64,000 nucleotides of DNA, from positions 9,152,104-9,216,103 of the forward strand of contig NC_092092.1 in the NCBI RefSeq assembly GCF_045679555.1, given 5' to 3'. Shown in pieces: positions 11,903 through 23,049 of this stretch. Under the pieces are notes generated by a model, which was not told where the DNA came from, searched no databases, and saw nothing but the letters and a program-made list of their open reading frames with translations. Made by a program: the position numbers and the translations under genes. Source of the DNA: Salvelinus alpinus (taxonomy: Eukaryota; Chordata; Actinopteri; Salmoniformes; Salmonidae). Numbering within the stretch: position 1 is the stretch's first letter; each line of letters starts with the position of its first letter.

Positions 11903-12400
11903 ATATGCAATTCACTCACACATTTTCTCACACACACAGTGCCCTCTGCCACTTACACACACTCTGTTATGGTTTCGAGGAGAGAAATAGTGTGTGTTGA
12001 TGAGTGTGTGAGTGACAGAAGCTATCATTCCACAAAGCTGCAGATTCCGTGATTTATGGCCAGGGCCTGTCCAGCTCTGTGGAATTTTCCCAAAATAAGT
12101 TTGTGTAAACAGAGTGCGACAGAGAGCCCCTCAGAGCAGACTGGTATGCATAAACAGTTTGAACAGTGTGGGGCAGTGTAATCCCCCCTCCATCGCTCAC
12201 CTCCCCCTCTCTCCAGTCTACACACACACACACACACTCCTGAGTGTTCACCATGCTGCACACACACACCTAGACAGACACGGAGACACACACACAGTAA
12301 TACACTTAGGCAGGCACGCAGAGTCGCAGACACACAGATGTATATAGGCAGACATAATACACTGATGTTAAAAACAGACCTAGTGACATCATAGGCAGAC
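11903..12400. other. Spacer between minisatellites
   Basis: CA-rich and unassigned sequence with short CA runs at about 11891-11900, 12222-12236 and 12260-12295. No gene was recognised. Confidence 0.5.
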
Positions 12401-13277
12401 AAATACTGTTTACCCTCACACAGTAAATACTGTTTACCCTCACACAGTAAATACTGTTTACACTCACACAGTAAATACTGTTTACCCTCACACAATAAAT
12501 ACTGTTTACCCTCACACAGTAAATACTGTTTACACTCACACAGTAAACACTGTTTACCCTCACACAGTAAATACTGTTTACCCTCACACAGTAAACACTG
12601 TTTACCCTCACACAGTAAATACTTTATACCCTCACACAGTAAATACTTTATACCCTCACACAGTAAATACTTTATACCCTCACACAGTAAACACTGTTTA
12701 CCCTCACACAGTAAACACTGTTTACCCTCACACAGTAAATACTGTTTACACTCACACAGTAAATACTGTTCACACTCACACAGTAAACACTGTTTACCCT
12801 CACACAGTAAATACTTTATACCCTCACACAGTAAACACTGTTTACCCTCACACAGTAAATACTGTTTACCCTCACACAGTAAATACTGTTTACCCTCACA
12901 CAGTAAATACTGTTTACCCTCACACAGTAAACGCTGTTTACACTCACACAGTAAATACTGTTTACCCTCACACAGTAAATACTGTTTACCCTCACACAGT
13001 AAATACTGTTTACACTCACACAGTAAATACTGTTTACCCTCACACAGTAAATACTGTTTACACTCACACAGTAAATACTGTTTACCCTCACACAGTAAAT
13101 ACTGTTTACCCTCACACAGTAAATACTGTTTACCCTCACACAGTAAATACTGTTTACCCTCACACAGTAAACGCTGTTTACACTCACACAGTAAATACTG
13201 TTTACCCTCACACAGTAAATACTGTTTACCCTCACACAGTAAATACTGTTTACACTCACACAGTAAATACTGTTTAC
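12401..13277. repeat. 24-bp minisatellite (about 36 copies)
   Basis: Head-to-tail unit CTCACACAGTAAATACTG plus TTTACC, with minor variants (AAACACTG, ACTTTATA). It passes straight into the second 21-bp block at 13278 with no spacer. The CACAGTA core is shared with the 21-bp unit, suggesting a common origin. Confidence 0.96.
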
Positions 13278-14396
13278 AACACTGTATATTACCTAGACCA
13301 GACTGTGTATTACCTAGACCAGACTGTGTATTACCTAGACAACACTGTATATTACCTAGACAACACTGTATATTACCTAGACCAGACTGTATTACCTAGA
13401 CAACACTGTATATTACCTAGACCAGACTTTGTATTACCTAAACAACACTGTATATTACCTAGACCAGACTGTGTATTACCTAGACCAGACTGTGTATTAC
13501 CTAGACAACACTGTATATTACCTAGACAACACTGTATATTACCTAGACCAGACTGTGTATTACCTAGACCAGACTGTGTATTACCTAGACCAGACTGTGT
13601 ATTACCTAGACCAGACTGTGTATTACCTAGACCAGACTGTGTATTACCTAGACAACACTGTATATTACCTAGACCAGACTGTATTACCTAGACAACACTG
13701 TATATTACCTAGACAACACTGTATATTACCTAGACCAGGCTGTATATTACCTAGACAACACTGTGTATTACCTAGACAACACTTTATATTACCTAGACCA
13801 GACTGTGTATTACCTAGACCAGGCTGTATATTACCTAGACAACACTGTGTATTACCTAGACAACACTGTGTATTACCTAGACAACACTGTATATTACCTA
13901 GACCAGACTGTATATTACCTAGACAACACTGTGTATTACCTAGACAACACTGTATATTACCTAGACAACACTGTATATTACCTAGACCAGGCTGTATATT
14001 ACCTAGACAACACTGTGTATTACCTAGACAACACTGTGTATTACCTAGACAACACTGTATATTACCTAGACCAGACTGTGTATTACCTAGACAACACTGT
14101 ATATTACCTAAACCAGGCTGTATATTACCTAGACAACACTGTGTATTACCTAGACAACACTGTATATTACCTAGGCAACACTGTATATTACCTAGACAAC
14201 ACTGTATATTACCTAGACAACACTGTATGTTACCTAGACAACAAGGTATATTACCTAGACAACACAGTATATTACCTAGGCAACCCAGTATAATACCTAG
14301 ACAACACAGTATAATACCTAGACAACCCAGTATATTACCTAGACAACCAAGTATATTACCTAGACAACCCAGTATATTACCTAGACAACACTGTAT
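13278..14396. repeat. 21-bp minisatellite, block 2 (about 53 copies)
   Basis: Same family as block 1, mostly with ACTGTRTATTA in place of ACAGTATATTA and frequent ACCAGACTG variants. From about 14245 the units revert to the block 1 type (ACACAGTAT), so the block 2 subtype lies between block 1-type units. Confidence 0.96.
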
Positions 14397-14397
14397 A

Positions 14398-14435
<38 letters not shown>
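14397..14435. repeat. (CA)n microsatellite
   Basis: Pure ACAC repeat joining the end of the 21-bp array to the TIR element that follows. Confidence 0.95.
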
Positions 14436-14440
<5 letters not shown>

Positions 14441-14682
14441 TATAACTAACCTTGTGGGGACACATAATTCAGTCCCATTCAAAATCCTATTTTCCCAAAC
14501 CCCGAAAAACTAACCCTAGCTCCTAACCCTAAAACTTATTCTAACACTAATTCTAACCTTAACCCTAAACCCCTAGAAATAGCATTTGACCTTATGGGGA
14601 CTAACAAAATGTCCCCAGTTGGTCAAATTCTTGTTACTATTCTTTACTATTCTTCTGGGCCCCACAAGTATAGTTAAACACG
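14436..14682. mobile_element. Small TIR repeat (CTTGTGGGGA family) bordered by CA repeats
   Basis: The left end TAACTAACCTTGTGGGGA and right end CCCCACAAGTATAGTTA are imperfect inverted repeats. The inside has telomere-like CTAACCCTAA-type stretches and a second GGGGAC/GTCCCC pair. There is no coding capacity. The sequence type is familiar from many teleost loci next to CA repeats. It is probably a non-autonomous element; superfamily unknown. Confidence 0.6.
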
Positions 14683-15165
<483 letters not shown>

Positions 15166-15456
15166 CAGGTAGGCAAGTGCAGACACACAAAACCTGAGCA
15201 GCCTCTTGCTTCACACAAAACAACTCCAGCAACCTGCCGCCAAGTCTCGTTGCCTGTGCAGTACTCTCGAAATGCCTGCCATTGTTTCACCCCCCCCCCC
15301 CCCCCCCCCTCCCCCCCGCCCACACCCTCCACATAATCCACAGCCTGCATGATAGATACCTCTCATTGACAGAATGTTATTGAACTACAGGGCAGAAAAT
15401 GTCTGAGAAAACTCAGGGGATGCACCCTATTCCTTATACAGTTGAATAGGGAATAA

Positions 15457-15651
15457 CAGTTGAAGTCAGAAGTTTACATACACCTTAGTCAAATACATTT
15501 GAAGTCAGAAGTTTACATACACCTTAGCCAAATACAGTTGAAGTCAGAAGTTTACATACACCTTAGCCAAATACAGTTGAAGTCAGAAGTGTACATACAC
15601 CTTAGCCAAATACAGTTGAAGTCAGAAGTTTACATACACCTTAGCCAAATA
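15457..15651. repeat. Five tandem copies of a Tc1 terminus (39-bp unit)
   Basis: CAGTTGAAGTCAGAAG through CCTTAGCCAAATA is repeated exactly five times (195 bases) with few changes. It is a transposon terminal sequence converted into a short tandem array. Confidence 0.95.
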
Positions 15652-16465
15652 CAGTTATGGCCAAACAGTTTTTGTTTCTTCAGACCAGAGGACATTTCTC
15701 CAAAAAGTACGATCTTTGTCCCCATGTACAGTTGCAAACCGTAGTCTGGCTTTTTTATGGCGGTTTTGGAGCAGTGGCTTCTTCCTTGCTGAGCGGCCTC
15801 TCAGGTTATGTCAATATAGGACTCGTTTTACTGTGGATATAGATACTTTTGTACCTGTTTCCTCCAGCTTCTTCACAAGGTCCTTTGCTGTTGTTCCGGG
15901 ATTGATTTGCACTTTTCGCACCAAAGTACGTTAATCTCTAGGAGACAGCCCACGTCTCCTTCCTGAGTGGTATGACAGCTGCGTGGTCCCATGGTGTTTA
16001 TACTTGCGTACTATTGTTTGTACAGGTCTACAATTTTTTTTCTGAGGTCCTGGCTGATTTCTTTTGATTTTCCCATGATGTCAAGCAAAGAGGCACTGAG
16101 TTTGAAGGTCAGCCTTGAAATACATCCATAGGTACACCTCCAATTGACTCAAATTATGTCAATTATCCTATCAGAAGCTTCTAAAGCCATGACATAATTT
16201 TCGGGAATTTTTCAAGCTGTTTAAAGGCACAGTCAATTTAGTGTATGTAAACTTCTGACCCACTGGGATTGTGATACAGTGAATAATAAATTAAATAATC
16301 TGTCAGTAAACAATTGTTGGAAAAATGACTTGTGTCATGCACAAAGTAGATGTCCTAACCAACTTGCCAAAACTATAGTTTGTTAACAAGAAATTTGTGG
16401 AGTGGTTGAAAAAACGAGTTTTAATGACTCCAACCAAAGTGTATGTAAACTTCTGACTTCAACTG
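15457..16465 (-). mobile_element. Sleeping Beauty-type Tc1 relic, deleted
   Basis: Ends in CAGTTGAAGTCAGAAG on the left and its complement CTTCTGACTTCAACTG on the right, flanked by TA on the right. The inner direct repeat GTTTACATACACT occurs near 16240-16253. On the minus strand the start codon of the transposase (16076 downwards, MGKSKEISQDL-type N-terminus) and part of the DNA-binding half are readable, with stops and shifts. The catalytic half is lost. The left end carries five tandem copies of the terminal 39 bases. It is non-functional. Confidence 0.88.
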
Positions 16466-16691
16466 TATATAGTGCACTATTTTTGATCAGGGCTCGTTCC
16501 CTCTTTAGGGAATAGGGTGCTATTTGGGATACAACAAAGTTCTTAGAGCAGGTTGACACCTTTTGATTCTTATTTTTTTATGTGATTTACTCCCCTCTGT
16601 TTCTCACTGAGAGCAGATCAGCCTTTAACAAACACGTTTTCTCAACAGGTTACGGTCAATAATATCAAAGGCTCCATTGAAATCTAACAGT

Positions 16692-17297
16692 GCAAATCAA
16701 TATCAAATCATGTTTTATTGGTCACATACACGTGATTAGCAGATGTTATTGGTCACATACACGTGATTAGCAGATGTTATTGGTCACATACACGTGATTA
16801 GCAGATGTTATTGGTCACATACACGTGATTAGCAGATGTTATTGGTCACATACACGTGATTAGCAGATGTTATTGGTCACATACACGTGATTAGCAGATG
16901 TTATTGGTCACATACACGTGATTAGCAGATGTTATTGCGGGTGTAGAGAAATGCTTGTGCTTCTGTGCAGTAATATTTAACAAGTAATATCTAACAAATT
17001 ACACAACGTATATCCAATACACAAATCTAATTAGGAATGAATTAAGACAATATACATATGGACGAGCGATGTCAGAAGCGGAACAGACTAAGATACATTA
17101 GAATAGTATAGAATACAGTACATACATATGAGATGAGTAATGCAAGATATGTAAACATTAAGTGACTAAGATACCGTAGAATAGTACGGAATAGGGTATA
17201 TACATATGAGATGAGTAATGCAAGATATGTAAACATTAAGTGACTAAGATACCGTAGAATAGTATAGAATAGGGTATATACATATGAAATGAGTACA
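16692..17297. mobile_element. Inserted repeat with 31-bp tandem array
   Basis: Lies inside the LINE motif A region. It begins AAATCAATATCAAATCATG and includes about eight copies of a 31-base unit (TTGGTCACATACACGTGATT plus AGCAGATGTTA) at 16711-16933. It then has GCGGGTGTAGAGAAATGCTTG and two copies of a roughly 70-base unit with ATACATATGAGATGAGTAATG. It resembles a salmonid LINE 3' UTR; a related 3' end is at 57690-57834. Confidence 0.7.
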
Positions 17298-17435
17298 TAC
17301 AGCTCCCACAATGTTCTTATTATCAATGTATTTCAACCAATCATCAGTCGTTTGTGTCAGTGCAGTACATGTTGAGTGCCCTTCTCTATAACCATGCTGA
17401 AAGTCTGTTGTCAATTTTTTCACAGAGAAATAACA

Positions 17436-17816
17436 TTATATTTTGTCAAACACAATTTTTCGCAACAGTTTACTAAGAGCTGGCAACAAGCTGACAGGTC
17501 TGCTGTTAGAACCGCTCAAGGCTGCATTACTACTCTTGGGTAGCGGAATGACTCTGGCTTCCCTCCAGGCCTGAGGACCAACTCCTTCCTCTATAGTCAG
17601 ATGAAAGATATGAACGTGGCCATAGTCAGCTACTATCCTCAGTAGCTTTCCAGCTAAGTTGTCAATGCCAGGAGGTTTGTCATTATTGATCGATAATAAT
17701 TTGTCCACCTCTCCCACACTAACGATACAATGCTTTTCATCCATTATTTGTTTTTGTATGCATGAATACGATGGCTCACTGGTAGTTGTTGCCATTTCCT
17801 GCTTAAATTTGCCCAC
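17436..17816 (-). pseudogene. LINE reverse transcriptase fragment
   Basis: A 126-codon frame with RT fingers landmarks KPPGIDNLAGKLL, WREARVIPLPKS and SRPVSLLPALSKLL. The frame shifts after FDKI and continues, degenerate, toward TDFQHGYREGHS and then, past an insertion, the LLDFNGAFDIID motif at about 16640-16690. No start codon of its own is implied. Confidence 0.85.
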
Positions 17817-17918
17817 ATTGCCAATTAAGTCATCATTAAAATAATTGGCAACATCAAATTGTTTTGGGATGATTACGACATCTGATTCGATGAAATATAG
17901 AATTGAATTTGGCTTTAC

Positions 17919-19329
17919 AACTTCTTAGGGCTGCAATCCCGTTAACGGGATCGATATGACAACAGCCAGTGAAAGTGCAGGGTGCCAAATTCAAACAACA
18001 GAAATCTCATAATTAAAATTCCTCAAGCAAACAAGTATTTCACACCATTTTAAAGATACACTTCTTGTTAATCCCACCACAGTGTCCGATTTCAAAAAGG
18101 CTTTACAGCAAAAGCACCACAAACGATTATGTTAGGTCACCGCAAAATCACAAAAAAACACAGCCATTTTTCCAGCCAAAGACAGGAGTCACAAAAAGCA
18201 GAAATAGAGATAAAATTAATCACTAACCTTTGATGATCTTCATCAGATGACACTCATAAGACTTCATGTTACACAATACATATATGTTTTGTTCGATAAA
18301 GTTCATATTTATATCCAAAAACCTCAGTTTACATTGGCGCCATGTTCAGAAATGCCTCCAAAATATCCTGAGAAATTGCAGAGAGCCACGTCAAATAACA
18401 GAAATACTCATCATAAACTTTGATGAAAGATACATGTTTTAGAAGTAAAGATAAACTTGTTCTTAGTGTAACCGCTGTGTCAGATTTCAAAAAAGCTTTA
18501 CGGCAAGCACAAAAGGAAGCCATACAGTTACCCTCCAGTCAACAAAAGTCATAAATAGCATTATAAATCTTCACTTACCTTTGCTGCTCTTCGTCGGAAT
18601 GCACTCCCAGGACTCCCACTTCCACAAGAAATGTTTGTTTTGTTCGGTAATGTCCATCATTTATGTCCAAATAGCTACTTTTGTTAGCGCGTTTGGTAAA
18701 CAAATCCAAAGTCACGAAGCGCGTTCACTAAAAGCAGACGAAATGTCAAAAAGTTTCGTAACAGTCAGTAGAAACATGTCAAACGATGTACTGAATCAAT
18801 CTTTAGGATGTTTTTAACATAAATCTTCAATAATGTTCCAACCGGAGAATCCCATTGTTTTCAGAAGTGCGATGGAACAGAGCTCCCTCTCATGTGAACG
18901 CGCATGGTCAGAGCATGGTTAGCTCATGATAGACCTTACTCATTCTTCTCTCCTTCGGCCCCACTTCACAGTAGAAGCATCAGACAAGGTTCCAAAGACT
19001 GTTGACATCTAGTGGACGCCGTAGGAAGTGCAAACTGACCCATATCCCACTGTGTATTCGATAGGCGATGAGTTGAAAACCTACAAACCTCAGATTTCCC
19101 ACTTCCTGGTTGGATTTTTTTCTCAGGTTTTTGCCTGCCATATGAGTTCTGTTATACTCACAGACATCATTCAAACAGTTTCAGAAACTTCAGAGTGTTT
19201 TCTATCCAATACTACTAATGATATGCATATATTAGCAACTGGGACTGAGGAGCAGGCAGTTTACTCTGGGCACCTCTGGGACCTTTTCATCCAAGCTACT
19301 CAATACTGCTCCTGCAGCCATAAGAAGTT
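17919..19329. mobile_element. Non-autonomous DNA transposon with 17-bp TIRs
   Basis: Ends AACTTCTTAGGGCTGCA (17919-17935) and TGCAGCCATAAGAAGTT (19313-19329) are inverted repeats with one mismatch. It sits in a TTTAAA site of the LINE relic, with a probable 4-base duplication (TTTA or TTAA). The inside is 1.4 kb with two related sub-blocks (TTTCAAAAAGGCTTTAC at about 18090 and TTTCAAAAAAGCTTTAC at about 18485) and no transposase. This element type is very common in salmonids. A piggyBac-like origin is possible but not shown. Confidence 0.75.
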
Positions 19330-19415
19330 TAAAGCTCACAATTTCATTTAAAATACTCCAAAGTTTTTTTTTTCCATCATTCTTTTATATAATTGATCTA
19401 GGCTTCATAATAGAA

Positions 19416-20103
19416 TTGGAGACAGCATGTTAAAGCATTATTTACTCGGAGCCAGCAGGGTACAGCATTAGTTCATTTGAGGCAGTATTTTAAACCATTA
19501 GCAGTTGGAGCCAGCATGTTAAAGCATTAGTTAGTTGGAACCAGCATGTTAAAGCATTAGTAGCTGGAGCCAGAATATTACAGCATTAGTTAGTTGGAAC
19601 CAGCATGTTACAGCATTAGTTAGTTGGAGCCAGCATGTTACAGCATTAGTTAGTTGGAGCCAGCATGTTACAGCATTAGTTAGTTGGAGCCAGCATGTTA
19701 CAGCATTAGTTAGTTGGAGCCAGCATGTTACAGCATTAGTTAGTTGGAGCCAGCATGTTACAACACTAGTTAGTTGGAGCCAGCATGTTACAACACTAGT
19801 TAGTTGGAGCCAGCATGTTACAGTATTAGTTAGTTGGAGCCAGCATGTTACAGCATTAGTTAGTTGGAACCAGCATGTTAAAGCATTAGTAGCTGGAGCC
19901 AGAATATTACAACATTAGTTAGTTGGAGCCAGCATGTTACAACACTAGTTAGTTGGAGCCAGCATGTTACAGCATTAGTTAGTTGGAGCCAGCATGTTAC
20001 AGCATTAGTTAGTTGGAGCCAGCATGTTACAGCATTAGTTAGTTGGAGCCAGCATGTTACAACACTAGTTAGTTGGAGCCAGCATGTTAAAGCATTAGTA
20101 GCG
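19416..20103. repeat. 30-bp minisatellite (about 22 copies)
   Basis: Unit TTGGAGCCAGCATGTTACAG plus CATTAGTTAG, with variants (AACACTAG, AAAGCATT). Confidence 0.96.
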
Positions 20104-20323
20104 GGCATTCGCCTCCCTCTGAGGTCAGTAATAGAGTTCAGTAGGCGTCCCAGGACCTGATGTTATAATTGTCTCAGTGGCTCAGAGGGATGGGAAGGTT
20201 AACCTCCAGATCCTGAGGTGAGGTTGTCTAGCGTGTCGTCCTGTCTGCCACAGGGAGAGACAGACACAGTTATTAAGCCCACACAAAGCCCCTCGCTAAA
20301 GCCACAGGCTTCCAGGACACTCA

Positions 20324-20860
<537 letters not shown>

Positions 20861-21230
20861 CTCTGGGTAGCAGTCCCTGTTACTCTGTCAGCATTATCCT
20901 CCCTCTAGTGGTGATGTGCAGCTTGCACACTGCTCTGGCTGCATGCTGTTTTCAATCACTTCCAATCACTTGAAATGACTAACAGTGTATGAAATATGTA
21001 GAAGAACTAACTTAAACCCAATTAGTATAAAATGCTGTCTCTCTCTCTATATCTCCCCACCACTTCTCTAAGGTTCATTTCAGGTAGATCCAGTCATGTA
21101 TCTGTCTATTGTCTGGCAGAGAAAGAAGTATTGGAAATGAAGTCCTAGAGAACACAAGCTCATTGTGACCGTGTGGTATGGCGAGATTAACACAACGGAA
21201 TATTGGAGAGAGACGATCGGGATGGGCAGG
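20861..21230. other. Unassigned sequence
   Basis: No gene or repeat family was recognised between the TC and TG tracts. Confidence 0.4.
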
Positions 21231-21413
<183 letters not shown>

Positions 21414-21439
21414 TTCGGTATCAGGGATAACAATAAGGC

Positions 21440-21605
21440 TAACATGCCAGTCATTGTGAGTAAATGACAACGGGCTGTAGCAGCTTAACGTCACCACCTA
21501 GGTCAGAGAAGTATAACCACTGGGGTTTTGCTATGGCAGGACTCAAACCCACACCTCTGGTGTTGCAAGCACCATACCTCAACCAACTGAGCCATCCACT
21601 TCATA
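21440..21605 (-). mobile_element. tRNA-derived SINE (head region)
   Basis: The minus strand has a Pol III box A (TGGCTCAGTTGG, about 21582-21593) and box B (GGTTTGAGTCC, about 21539-21549) at tRNA-like spacing. It does not fold as a clean tRNA gene and continues into a non-tRNA tail, so it is a SINE rather than a tRNA. Confidence 0.65.
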
Positions 21606-22537
<932 letters not shown>

Positions 22538-23049
22538 ATACTTTATCTAATGACAACTAATCTACTATCTAATGACAACTAATCTACTATCTAATGACAA
22601 CTAATCTACTATCTAATGACAACTAATCTACTAACTAATGACAACTAATCTACTATCTAATGACAACTAATCTACTAACTAATGACAACTAATCTACGAA
22701 CTAATGACAACTAATCTACTAACTAATGACAACTAATCTACTAACTAATCGACTAACTAATGACAACTAATCGACTAACTAATGTCAACTAATCTACTAT
22801 CTAATGACAACTAATCTACTAACTAATGACAACTAATCTACTAACTAATGTCAACTAATCTACTAACTAATGTCAACTAATCTACTAACTAATGTCAACT
22901 AATCTACTAACTAATCGACTAACTAATGACAACTACTCGACTAACTAATGACAACTACTCGACTAACTAATGACAACTACTCGACTAACTAATGACAACT
23001 ACTCGACTAACTAATGACAACTAATCGACTAACTAATGACAACTAATGA
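22538..23049. repeat. 22-bp minisatellite (about 23 copies)
   Basis: Unit CTAATGACAACTAATCTA plus CTAT or CTAA, with later units carrying TCGACTAA in place of TCTACTAA, and occasional 10-base short units. Confidence 0.95.

Larger units (their letters stand above)
15405..16535. mobile_element. Palindromic element interrupted by a Tc1 relic
   Basis: The left part (GCACCCTATTCC at 15423-15434) and right part (TATAGTGCACTAT at 16467-16479, GGGAATAGGGTGCTATTTGGG at 16509-16529) are the two arms of a salmonid palindromic repeat. The Tc1 relic sits at a TA between them. The same family appears uninterrupted at 25857-25931. Confidence 0.6.
16570..19405 (-). mobile_element. LINE relic split by two later insertions
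   Basis: Minus-strand RT sequence is present in three pieces: 19330-19405, 17298-17918 and 16570-16691. Deleting 17919-19329 and 16692-17297 restores a continuous reading (FDIID motif A side joined to the GAV codons just upstream). It belongs to a LINE family different from copies 1 and 2. It has stops and frameshifts and no function. Confidence 0.8.

Noticed and set aside
9498-12000. Two overlapping frames of about 800 codons on opposite strands
   Set aside because: Both are translations of the 21-bp minisatellite; the unit length is a multiple of three, so stops are avoided by periodicity, not by selection.
21530-21605. tRNA gene on the minus strand
   Set aside because: Box A and B are present, but the stems are poor and the sequence continues into a SINE body.
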